The position numbers were made by a program, and so were the translations under genes. 64,000 nucleotides of DNA from PALSA-1003 sp963741315. GTDB taxonomy: Bacteria > Pseudomonadota > Gammaproteobacteria > Burkholderiales > Casimicrobiaceae. The DNA lies in the NCBI GenBank assembly GCA_963741315.1, contig CAVUHK010000005.1, positions 62,001 through 126,000 on the forward strand. The letters run 5' to 3'. The stretch's first letter is position 1. Every line of letters starts with the position of its first letter. Positions 26,780 through 35,397 of this stretch are shown here, one piece after another. The notes under the pieces are model-generated. The model made no database searches. It was given only the letters and a program-made list of their open reading frames with translations, and was not told the DNA's origin.

Positions 26780-29556
26780 AGACCGCTCAACAGTTTTTCG
26801 GCGTCGGCGCTGAGAGCCGACCCCTTGCCGGCTTTGGCCACCACCTCGAGTTCACGCTTTGCACCTGTCTTGTCACCTGTCTTCATCAGCGCCCTCGCGA
26901 GATGCAGTCGAATCTCGTCGTTCTTCGGAGCCAGATTCATGGCCGTGCGAAGCAGTTCCAGACCCTTGCCTGCGTCGCCGGTCTGCACCAGCGCCCAACC
27001 ATAAGTGTCGAGGACGTCGGGATTGATGGGCGCCTGGACATATGCTTTCTCGGCGACCTCCACGGCCTTCGGATCGCCCAACGCGATCAACGCCCACGCC
27101 ATGTTGTTCAGAGCTGCCGGATTGTCCGGTGCGATCGCCAGCACCGCCCGGTAGTTCGAAACCGCCTCTCGATATTCCTTCTTGCGCAAATTCTGATCTC
27201 CCAGGAAAAGCGGCATGGTCGCGTCCTGCGGATTCTCGCGCATCCACTTGGTCGCCACGGCGGTCGCGTCGCTCGCCTTGCCCGCGCTTTGAAGTGTCTG
27301 GTAACGGCGGACAGCGAGCAGAGGCAGCGGTTCCCGAGCAAGTGCGGTCGCATAAAGTGCTGCGGCTTCGGACCATTTTGACTGGGAGGCAAGCACTTCG
27401 GCTTCGAGTGCATAGCCGAACGCGCGATCCGGTGCCTGCTTCTGCAACCCGCGGGCCTCGATGATGGCTTTTTCGGGCCGGCCGGCGGCGATGTAAACCT
27501 GTGCCAACGCGCCCCACGCCTGCACCTGCTCCGGGTGCATTACGAGCGCCTTGTGAAGCGTGTCGATCGCTGCGTCGTAGTCCTTGAGCGTCGCCTCAAC
27601 GCTGGCAACGCGCATCAGCGCATTGGGGTTCTCGGGTTGCAGTCGCACCATCCGCTTGAATGTTTCCAACGCCTCTTTTGCCGCGCCTGTGGCGAGCTGG
27701 GCGACACCAAGCTGTTCGACGACCTGCGGGTCATTTGGAAATGCCGATTGCGTTGTCTCCGCTGCGGCGAGCAGACCCTTCGCGTCCTGAAGCTGCGTGT
27801 AGTAGGCCAGCAGTGCCAGTCGTGGGCGCACAGACGTGGGCGCAGCAGCGATCGCAAGCTCGATCGCTGCCTTCACTTCCTCGGGCCTGTGCTGAGTGAG
27901 GGCAAGGAGCTCCGCCTGCGCAAGAAGCAACTGCTCGTTCTTGGGATCCTTCGCGAGCATCTGGTCGTAGCGTTTGCGCGCATCATCGGGTTTGCGTTCC
28001 TGCAAATCGATGACACCGAGTGCGTAGGCAGCCGGAAAATTGGCAGGCTGGAGCTGCAGCACCTTGTCGTACGCCGCGCGGGCGTCCTTGTAATTGCGCA
28101 TGCCCATGTAGACCGCACCCTTGACGTTAAACGTAAGAGGGTCTGTAGGCTGCTTTTTCTCAAGCGCACCGACCGCGGCGAGCGCCTGAGTGAAATCCCG
28201 GTGACTCATGTACGCGCTTATGAGCGCGAGATCGGCGGAATTCTGCCGACTGTCGACTGCGGCAAGCGATTCGAGGTCCTTGAGCGCTCGCGCAGAATCG
28301 CCGGCCGCGTAGCGGACCTGAGCGAGCCGAACGTTGCTTCCCAGATTGTCTTTGTCGATAGCATTTGCGCGCTCGTAAACCTGCGTGGCCTTGGTCACGT
28401 TACCGGAGGCAAGGTATGCTTCACCCGCGGTGCGCAGCAGAACTGCATCATTGGGAGCGCGCTGCAGTGCCGGCAACAGAGTCTCCAGCGCGAGCGCAGG
28501 TCGACCGGCGCGCAATTGGGTCAGCGCCAGCGCTCGCGTCGCGCCGACGTCGGTTGGCGCCTTGGCCACGACCTGCCGGAGCGCGTCCTCAGCGACGGCG
28601 AGGGAGCCGAGCCGCAGGTTGATCAGGCCGGAAAGATAGAGTGCCGGCATATAGTCCGGCCTTGCAGAAAGCACTTGCTGAATCGAGTCCCTCGCGCGCG
28701 CTGCATCGTCTTTAGAAAATGCAACCAGCGCATCGGCGTACGCGGTGCGCAGGTCGTTCGGCGCAATCTTTTTCATCGCGTCGAGTTGAGCAACGGCCTT
28801 GTCGAGCTCTCCGCCCGCGATCAGCAACGGCACAAGCGCCTGACGCATGCTCATCGAGTTGGGATTGGCTTCGATCCCGCGTTGCAGCGTTTTGATCGCA
28901 TCGTCTCGTCGCCCCTGGGTCGACTCCAACTGAGCCTTGAGCGTCAGCGCATCGGCATCGGTCGGCGCCGCTGCCGTCGCGGCCTCGAGGTGCTTGAATG
29001 CCATCGGCAGGTTGTTGTTCAGGGCATCGAGTTGCGCTGCCACTGTCAACGCACGTGCGTTGTTGGGACTGCCGGTCAGCACTGCGTCGACAGCGGACTG
29101 CGCTTTCCTGGTTTCGGTAAGCGCCATCTGCGCTATGGCGATGGAAGTGCCGAGGTCGGCACGCGACGACTCACTTTCGAGCTTTCGGTCGCCGAGTTCC
29201 GTGATCAATTTCCGGAAGTCGCCTTGCGCGAGCAATGCGCGCGCAAGCAGCGGATACGCTTCGTCGGGCGGGTAACCAAGATCGATTGCCTTGCGCACTT
29301 CGGTCTCTGCGCCCGCAGAGTCGCCGGTCTCGAATAACGACTTGGCGAGCAAGAACCGTGCTTCCGCGTTCCCCGGAGCTTGTTGCAGAGCGCTCTTGAG
29401 TTCGATGGTTGCGGCCGTGTAGTCGGACTTCGCCAGATACGACTTCGCAGATCCGATAAACACCGAAGGGTCGTTCTTGCTGCACGCAGGCAGCAGCACG
29501 GCGACGCCCAGTGCGATTACCGCAAGTGAGCATTTGGGAGTAAACGGCGATGTCAT
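26776..29556 (-). CDS. prsT: PEP-CTERM system TPR-repeat lipoprotein PrsT
   Basis: Exported protein of 926 residues built almost wholly of tetratricopeptide repeats (more than twenty), such as EARFLLAKSLFETGDSAGAE. A lipoprotein signal with lipobox LLPAC leads into the repeats, so it should be anchored in the periplasm. Length and placement after prsK-prsR match PrsT of PEP-CTERM/XrtA loci. The ATG at 29556 is chosen because a GAGG site lies 6 bases upstream; GTG 29568 and ATG 29562 are alternatives. Known: PrsT is a marker of these loci, its task is not proven; assembly or export of the polysaccharide is an inference. Confidence 0.9.
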   Translation of the reverse strand: MTSPFTPKCSLAVIALGVAVLLPACSKNDPSVFIGSAKSYLAKSDYTAATIELKSALQQAPGNAEARFLLAKSLFETGDSAGAETEVRKAIDLGYPPDEAYPLLARALLAQGDFRKLITELGDRKLESESSRADLGTSIAIAQMALTETRKAQSAVDAVLTGSPNNARALTVAAQLDALNNNLPMAFKHLEAATAAAPTDADALTLKAQLESTQGRRDDAIKTLQRGIEANPNSMSMRQALVPLLIAGGELDKAVAQLDAMKKIAPNDLRTAYADALVAFSKDDAARARDSIQQVLSARPDYMPALYLSGLINLRLGSLAVAEDALRQVVAKAPTDVGATRALALTQLRAGRPALALETLLPALQRAPNDAVLLRTAGEAYLASGNVTKATQVYERANAIDKDNLGSNVRLAQVRYAAGDSARALKDLESLAAVDSRQNSADLALISAYMSHRDFTQALAAVGALEKKQPTDPLTFNVKGAVYMGMRNYKDARAAYDKVLQLQPANFPAAYALGVIDLQERKPDDARKRYDQMLAKDPKNEQLLLAQAELLALTQHRPEEVKAAIELAIAAAPTSVRPRLALLAYYTQLQDAKGLLAAAETTQSAFPNDPQVVEQLGVAQLATGAAKEALETFKRMVRLQPENPNALMRVASVEATLKDYDAAIDTLHKALVMHPEQVQAWGALAQVYIAAGRPEKAIIEARGLQKQAPDRAFGYALEAEVLASQSKWSEAAALYATALAREPLPLLAVRRYQTLQSAGKASDATAVATKWMRENPQDATMPLFLGDQNLRKKEYREAVSNYRAVLAIAPDNPAALNNMAWALIALGDPKAVEVAEKAYVQAPINPDVLDTYGWALVQTGDAGKGLELLRTAMNLAPKNDEIRLHLARALMKTGDKTGAKRELEVVAKAGKGSALSADAEKLLSGL

Positions 29557-29592
29557 TTTCATCCTCACTTCTCGTCAGCGACGCAGCCTCGG

Positions 29593-30945
29593 CTACCTGA
29601 GCCCGAAGCGTTGCATAAGGTCATAGAGCGTCGGGCGGCTCACACCCAACAATTCGGCGGCCTTGGTAAGATTGCCATTGACCCGCCCGAGCACCTGCAA
29701 CACTACCCCCTTTTCGGCCTCGTCCCGGACCTGGCGCAGATTCAGCGCGTCGGGGTTGGCGGTCGCCGGTGCCAAACCAAGGTCTACAGGACTGATCGTC
29801 ATCCCATCGGCCAGGATTACGGCCCTTTTTATGACATTCTCGAGCTCGCGAATATTGCCTGGCCAGCCGTAGCCTTCGATCGCGGCCACGGCATCGGGAA
29901 GCAAGGTCATGGCGCCGCGCCCCTGCTCGGCGGCGAAGCGGTACGCAAACCCGTGAGCCAGCAGCGCCGCATCGCCCGTCCGCGCACGCAGGGGCGGGAC
30001 CTCGATCACAATTTCGGCCAGCCGGTAATACAGGTCCTCGCGAAACTTTCCGTGGGTGATCTGATCCTTCAGGTCTTCGTGCGTAGCGCAGACGATTCTC
30101 ACATCGACGGCAATTTCGTGGCGACCACCGATTCTCTCGATCACGCGTTCCTGAAGGAAGCGTAGTAGCTTGGCCTGCAAGGACATCGGCAGGTCGCCAA
30201 TTTCGTCGAGGAACAGTGTGCCGCCATTGGCGATCTCGATCTTGCCAAGTGTCTGCTTGGCGGCCCCGGTATAGGCGCCCTTCTCGTAACCGAATAGTTC
30301 GCTTTCCAGCAGGTTCTCCGGAATCGCCGCGCAATTGATCGCGACGAAGCGGCCATCACGGCGCGACGACAGGTCATGCAACGCGCGCGCCAGCAACTCC
30401 TTGCCGGTGCCCGATTCCCCGTGGATCAGCACGGTGACCGAAGTTGGCGCCACCTTTTCAATGGTCCGGCAAATTCTCAGCATCTCCGGATCTCGAGTGA
30501 TGGTTGCCGACATCCCCGGCGACGGCTGCAGCGACTGCAGACGTCGATTCTCGGCCTGAAGTTCGTGCACGCGAAACGCGCGGTCTATGGTCCAGGCAAG
30601 AATTTCCGGCTCGAACGGTTTGGTGCAAAAGTCGTGCGCACCCAACGCGATCGTCTTTACAGCATTTGCGCGATCATTCTGGCCGGTGAGCACAATCACC
30701 TTGGTGTCCGGCGCCAGTGCATGGATTTCCTTCAGCAGTTCCATACCCTGCGTCGGGTCATCGGGGTTTGGCGGCAGGCCAAGGTCCATCGTCACGACAG
30801 CCGGTTCGTAGCGGCGCAGCTGAACTATGGCCGACTCGCGATCGGCGGCCACGACGGTTTCATAGCCATCGAGAGCCCACTGCATCTGCTTTTGCAGAGC
30901 AGGGTCATCCTCAACGATGAGCAATGTTCGGCGGGCTTCGGTCAT
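29593..30945 (-). CDS. prsR: PEP-CTERM-box response regulator PrsR, sigma-54 activator
   Basis: NtrC-type regulator of 450 residues. The receiver domain has acidic Asp12-Asp13 (VEDD) and the phosphoacceptor Asp54 in VTMDLGLPP. The AAA+ domain has GESGTGKE (176-183), the sigma-54 contact GAYTGA (223-228, Tyr in place of the usual Phe) and GTLFLDEIGDLP. The C-terminal Fis-like helix-turn-helix is LTKAAELLGVSRPTLYDLM. It is coupled to prsK by an ATGA overlap. Known: PrsR works with PrsK and is predicted to activate sigma-54 promoters of PEP-CTERM genes. Targets inside this window were not found by eye. Confidence 0.94.
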   Translation of the reverse strand: MTEARRTLLIVEDDPALQKQMQWALDGYETVVAADRESAIVQLRRYEPAVVTMDLGLPPNPDDPTQGMELLKEIHALAPDTKVIVLTGQNDRANAVKTIALGAHDFCTKPFEPEILAWTIDRAFRVHELQAENRRLQSLQPSPGMSATITRDPEMLRICRTIEKVAPTSVTVLIHGESGTGKELLARALHDLSSRRDGRFVAINCAAIPENLLESELFGYEKGAYTGAAKQTLGKIEIANGGTLFLDEIGDLPMSLQAKLLRFLQERVIERIGGRHEIAVDVRIVCATHEDLKDQITHGKFREDLYYRLAEIVIEVPPLRARTGDAALLAHGFAYRFAAEQGRGAMTLLPDAVAAIEGYGWPGNIRELENVIKRAVILADGMTISPVDLGLAPATANPDALNLRQVRDEAEKGVVLQVLGRVNGNLTKAAELLGVSRPTLYDLMQRFGLR

Positions 30946-33056
30946 GCGAGCTCTCGCAGCGTCGCTGGCCGCGCCGCTGCACTGTCGGCAAGTGGAAGCA
31001 GAACCCGAACTCGCGTCCCGACATTCGGTGTGCTGTCTACCAACATCTGGCCTCCTAGCAGCTGTACGTACTGCATGCTCTCGTAGACACCAATACCCAT
31101 GCCGGTCTCCTTGGTTGTCTCGAAGGGCTTGAACAGCCGATCACGAATGAACTCCGGGGTCATGCCAATGCCCGTGTCGGCGACTTCGATCACCGCGAAT
31201 CGCTCGTCACGTGTCAGTCGTACCGAAACGTGGCCATCTCTGGCAGTTGCATCGAGGGCATTCTGGAACAGATGCGCGAACATGTGCTCGAACCGGTCCT
31301 CGTCTCCGTAAGTGGCGACACTGGCCGCGAGATCCAATTCAATTGCAGGTTCGTGGACGGCTTTCGCCGCACAGACGCGCCGAATCACCGATTCGAGATC
31401 GACGAGCCGAGCATTCTCGACCGGCGTGCTGCCGGTGCGCAATTGCAGCATCAGGTGATTCATACGTTCGACGACATGCTGAACCGTCGCCAGCATGTCC
31501 CGTTGAAACTCAATGTTGTCACGATGCCGCTCGGCGTTGCGAAGCATCAACGAAAGCTGCGTGACCAGGTTCTTCAAGTCGTGCACGACAAATGCCGACA
31601 TGCGGTTGAAGGCGTCGAACTTGCGCGTCTCGAGCAGCGCTTCGGTCGCCCTGAGCTGGCCGATGTAGCTGGCCGCCTGTCGACTGGCGGTCTTGAGGAT
31701 GTCGCGCACTTCCCAGTTGAATTCGACTGCAGCCCGTGGCTCGGCAAGGACAACGAAGCCAAGCATTTCGACGCCTGTCCCAAGGGGAACGATAAGCCAT
31801 GCATCGCGGATCGTCGGCAGCCATGAGGGCATGGTAAGACCCGAGTACCGAGCCGGGTCCGAAGCATATTCGTGCACGCTCAACACCCATCCGGTGCGCT
31901 CGAGGAATCCGGCAAATTCACTTCCTGCGGGTTCCACGGCGTTGATCGCGGGCAGGTTCCAGCGCGCTGCGGGACGAAAGCCGCCGCTCTCTTCGGCTAG
32001 CCAAAGCATGCCGGCGGGGCTTTCGACCAGATTGGCCAACGCCATGATCGCCCGTTCATTGACTCCCTGCCCCGAATTTTCGGTCGACAACGTGCGAGTG
32101 AAGCGCAGCCATTCCTCTCGATAGTCGTAGCGGTACGAAAAGAAGTGCTTGCTGACGAAGACTTTGAGCTTGGCGCGGAAACGACCCGAGGATGCGACCA
32201 ACACGACAATAAGCGTCGCGGCAAAGAGAAGCTCGATTTGCAGTGCGCGTCCCCAATCGCCCCCGAAGAAACGGAGGAAGTAGCCCGCGCCTGCAACCGC
32301 CAGCAAGAAGCCACCGGATACGAGCAGCGCGGTGGAACGAAAGACAGCCGCGCGAGACAGGTGCATTTCGACTGTCCAGCCGGTGTTGCGCGCGGTCGCC
32401 ATTGCGATGAACGGAATGACGAGCGCATTGGCAATTCCACGTGCCGCGAACATGTCTGCATCGAGGCGCGCGAACAGCATCGCATCTGCATACAAAAACA
32501 GGTCGAAAAAGAAGACCCCCGCAAGGGCCATGCACAATGGCTTGATGCTCCAGCGGTTATGCGCATTCACGCGACGAATCAACTGCTCGACCAGCAACAA
32601 CCCGAAAACCGCCATACCGAGGCGAGTGCCAAATTCAACAAGCTGGCCTTGAACGCCAAAGCTGTGTGCCAGCGGAGACGGTTCCGACAACAGCACACTG
32701 CACACCAGCCCGACAGACACCAGCGCGACCACCCATCCCGGAATCAGCCACCCAGTGGTCGGAGCTGTGCCTGCGCTCCCGTCACCACGCAGCAGGTTAC
32801 CCAGGAAGACGAACCAGATGGCGTATCGAAGGGTGTCTGCAGCATTCGACCCGAACCAGGCGACCGGTGACGCCGTCAGGGCGACCGCAATGCCCGCAGC
32901 CGCCCATAGCGCCGTCGCCAACGTGGCACCGAGGAGAAGACCTGCCCGCACACTCGACCGCCACCCGAAAGCCATGCGAATCGCGAAAATCACATAGCCT
33001 GCGGCGGCGAGACCGTAACTCCAGGCAGCTATGTTGGCGAGTGAGCTTCCGTACAT
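30942..33056 (-). CDS. prsK: PEP-CTERM system histidine kinase PrsK
   Basis: Membrane sensor kinase of 704 residues. The first 290 residues contain about seven to eight hydrophobic helices, for example AAWSYGLAAAGYVIFAIRM. A GAF-like region follows (about 320-470). The phosphoacceptor box is FVVHDLKNLVTQL near residue 490, an unusual H-box typical of this family. The ATPase domain has HLFQNALDATA (N box), VADTGIGMTPEF and GMGIGVYESMQYV. It sits upstream of prsR and overlaps it. A hairpin-rich 180-base gap separates it from the sugar-transferase gene. The signal it senses is unknown. Confidence 0.93.
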   Translation of the reverse strand: MYGSSLANIAAWSYGLAAAGYVIFAIRMAFGWRSSVRAGLLLGATLATALWAAAGIAVALTASPVAWFGSNAADTLRYAIWFVFLGNLLRGDGSAGTAPTTGWLIPGWVVALVSVGLVCSVLLSEPSPLAHSFGVQGQLVEFGTRLGMAVFGLLLVEQLIRRVNAHNRWSIKPLCMALAGVFFFDLFLYADAMLFARLDADMFAARGIANALVIPFIAMATARNTGWTVEMHLSRAAVFRSTALLVSGGFLLAVAGAGYFLRFFGGDWGRALQIELLFAATLIVVLVASSGRFRAKLKVFVSKHFFSYRYDYREEWLRFTRTLSTENSGQGVNERAIMALANLVESPAGMLWLAEESGGFRPAARWNLPAINAVEPAGSEFAGFLERTGWVLSVHEYASDPARYSGLTMPSWLPTIRDAWLIVPLGTGVEMLGFVVLAEPRAAVEFNWEVRDILKTASRQAASYIGQLRATEALLETRKFDAFNRMSAFVVHDLKNLVTQLSLMLRNAERHRDNIEFQRDMLATVQHVVERMNHLMLQLRTGSTPVENARLVDLESVIRRVCAAKAVHEPAIELDLAASVATYGDEDRFEHMFAHLFQNALDATARDGHVSVRLTRDERFAVIEVADTGIGMTPEFIRDRLFKPFETTKETGMGIGVYESMQYVQLLGGQMLVDSTPNVGTRVRVLLPLADSAAARPATLRELA

Positions 33057-33190
33057 GGGATCGAAGCGATGCTTGGCGTTAGGTTAGCGATAGATTCTAG
33101 CGTGGCGGCGCCTCTACAGGAAGTTCCGCAAATGGGCAATTCCCCGACGGAGTAACATGCACCGCCGGGACAATACCGCGTCGTTTCGGG

Positions 33191-33232
33191 ACCGGCGCCG
33201 ATCCGTATCGGATAGGCCCGTTTTACGCCGGT
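33191..33232 (-). terminator. Nested hairpin between sugar transferase gene and prsK
   Basis: ACCGGCG at 33191-33197 pairs with CGCCGGT at 33226-33232; inside it ATCCG at 33201-33205 pairs with CGGAT at 33209-33213. It starts 5 bases past the upstream stop on the minus strand. It may end or attenuate transcription before prsK. There is no T run. Confidence 0.4.
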
Positions 33233-33236
33233 ATTG

Positions 33237-34619
33237 CTATCTGGCGCCCTCGCCCAGCAAGACAACTCGGATGGTTTCGAGCAGGATCATCAGGTCCAGC
33301 ACGAGGGTATTGTTCTTGACGTAAAACAGGTCGTATTCCAACTTCCTCAGCGCCTGCTCCACCGAGCCGCCGTACGAATAGCGCACTTGCGCCCAACCCG
33401 TGATGCCAGGCTTGACGCTGTGTCGGACCGCGTAAAAAGGAATCTGCTCGGTCAACATCGCAACAAATTGCGGGCGTTCCGGCCGCGGACCCACCAGACT
33501 CATCTGTCCCTTGAAGACGTTGAACAGTTGCGGAAGTTCGTCGATTCGGGCGTAGCGAATAAAACGCCCGACGCTGGTCACGCGCGTATCGTTCACTACT
33601 GCCCAGGATGCCTTCCCGTCTCTTTCCGCGTCCGTCGCCATGCTGCGAAACTTGAGCAGCGTAAATATCTTGCCCCGATGGCCGACACGTTCCTGTCGAT
33701 AGATCACGGGCCCTCGCCCTTCCATGGCGATCAGCAGCGCAACGACACCCATGATCGGCATGGTGATGATCAGCAGAAGCGTAGCGGCAATGAGGTCGAA
33801 CGTTCGCTTGACGGAAGTACGCAACCAGCCTTGCCGGTAACCGTCACCGTAAATCAGCCAGCTCACCTTGAGCGAATCGATCGGGACTTTGCCGTACACG
33901 CGTTCGAAGAAGCGCGCCAGATCCGTGACTCGAACACCGTTCAGGCGACAGTCGAGGAGCGCCCTGAGAGGCAGCACGCCGCCACGTTGCTCGCGCACTG
34001 CGACGATGATCTCGTTAACGCCGAGACGTTTGACTGTCTCTTCAAGCGGCCCGGTCTGCGCGATGATGCGACGTCGCGACACAACAGCTTTCTGTACCTG
34101 GTCGAGCGCCAAAAAACCAACCAGCCGCATTCCGGAGGGGTGCGCCCCCGCTAGCGACGCTTCAACCATGCGCGCCTCCGGTCCGGTTCCGAGCACCAGC
34201 ACCCGATAGGGAAGCAGCGCTCCGACAAGCGGCAAGACAATAATGTGCCGAAGCAGCAGCAGCCCTCCACACGAGATCAGGATGGCACCGACAAAATTCT
34301 GTTGGAAGAGCTTCCCTCCGGGCAGCGCTTCCGCGACCACGTACGCAAGGACCGCACCAATCGCAAAAGCCATGCAATGGCGTATCAGGTACGCAGCAGT
34401 GGAAAGTTTCGGGTTGCGTTGATAAAGACCGAAGCCAATGTTCAGGGCAACTATCAGCACCGCGAACACCAGCTGCGGGGCCACGCCGCGCATGCCTGGA
34501 ATACCCAGTCTTTCCAGGAAGACTGTAGCCGCGATACCAGCCGCGAACAGCCAACAAAACTCGACGACAAGTTGAATTAGCGTTGCCGCCGAGATCTGTT
34601 GTCGCGCCGCGCTAAACAT
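33237..34619 (-). CDS. XrtA/PEP-CTERM undecaprenyl-phosphate sugar transferase (TIGR03013)
   Basis: Polyprenyl-phosphate sugar-1-phosphate transferase of 460 residues that starts glycan assembly at the inner membrane. Four to five hydrophobic N-terminal helices, then a CoA-binding-like region (YRVLVLGTGPEARMVEASL), then the C-terminal bac_transf domain: KRTFDLIAATLLLIITMPIM, GPVIYRQERVGHRGKIFTLL, KFRSMATDAERDGKASWA, RIDELPQLFNVFKGQMSLVGPRPERP. These features match the XrtA-type enzyme. The ATG at 34619 has a GGGGGGAAC leader; the longer form by 14 codons is less likely. It is the first gene of the leftward operon. Confidence 0.9.
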   Translation of the reverse strand: MFSAARQQISAATLIQLVVEFCWLFAAGIAATVFLERLGIPGMRGVAPQLVFAVLIVALNIGFGLYQRNPKLSTAAYLIRHCMAFAIGAVLAYVVAEALPGGKLFQQNFVGAILISCGGLLLLRHIIVLPLVGALLPYRVLVLGTGPEARMVEASLAGAHPSGMRLVGFLALDQVQKAVVSRRRIIAQTGPLEETVKRLGVNEIIVAVREQRGGVLPLRALLDCRLNGVRVTDLARFFERVYGKVPIDSLKVSWLIYGDGYRQGWLRTSVKRTFDLIAATLLLIITMPIMGVVALLIAMEGRGPVIYRQERVGHRGKIFTLLKFRSMATDAERDGKASWAVVNDTRVTSVGRFIRYARIDELPQLFNVFKGQMSLVGPRPERPQFVAMLTEQIPFYAVRHSVKPGITGWAQVRYSYGGSVEQALRKLEYDLFYVKNNTLVLDLMILLETIRVVLLGEGAR

Positions 34620-35397
34620 GTTCCCCCCGGTGAGCGATCGCGCTGTTGACGGATTGTTCATCGTCTCAGGCTGCGGCTACTGGAAGATGATATTTCTTGA
34701 AACCGATGTGGCGACGGCAACCGACAAACGAGCGGCGAACTTTTATGCTAAACCGGCGTTGTGCGTTGAGACGTTGATCGTGCGCAAGCAATTGTTGTGG
34801 AAGCAATGCAGCTTCATCCACTGAGTTCCTGCCTGCCGAATCTATCGACATAACCATCCGCATATTTCTGTTCATTTTTCGACGGAATTCTTGACAAAAC
34901 TTCACTTGGCGTCTTCGGGTTTGCGAGCAAGCAAACCGCATGTTTTCCGCACGGTCAGCGATGGCGGACGTGCAACTGCATGCCTCGTGCATATTGCAGT
35001 GGAAGCGTCGTCGCTGTCACGTGAATTTTCAACATTTACCGCTGAACGGAGCGCGATGGCCGCCGATCGGTCGTGACTTTTCGTGCTGTGCAATACAGCG
35101 TGTCCCCGACATAGACAAAAATCGAACCTGCAAAAGTCTTCATATTGCGATTGTTTGCTCACTCCAGCGGTCGTGTACCACCTCTCCGAATCGCTGGCCA
35201 ATGTCCAGAAATGTGGCAAGGCCTGCAATCAAACGGTCACATCAGGAAGCGCGGCTCCACGCAGACAACAAATACATGCAAATTGCCGGTGCGTCTGGCC
35301 GTTCCCGAATGAATGCGATAATTCGTCGGCCCAGGGTGCAGATCTCCGCACCAAGGTAATGTGATGGAGTGATTGCAAAAAGCGGGAATTTCAAGCA
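34620..35397. other. AT-richer divergent intergenic region
   Basis: About 780 bases between the leftward sugar-transferase operon and the rightward formyltransferase gene. Base composition is clearly more AT-rich than the neighbours. It should contain both promoters. A TTGACA lies at 34891-34896 but lacks a good -10. I searched both strands by eye for a sigma-54 site (GG-N10-GC) and found only near matches with wrong spacing. No convincing gene is present. Confidence 0.5.

Noticed and set aside
27535..29337. Plus-strand open frame of 600 residues antisense to prsT
   Set aside because: Its sequence is Arg/Cys/His-rich with no domain pattern and lies exactly opposite a clear TPR protein; it is a GC-rich shadow.
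35212..35230. Possible sigma-54 promoter (TGGCAAGGCCTGCA) before the formyltransferase gene
   Set aside because: The spacing is GG-N8-GC, not GG-N10-GC, and no other site with correct spacing was found by eye in 34620-35397.
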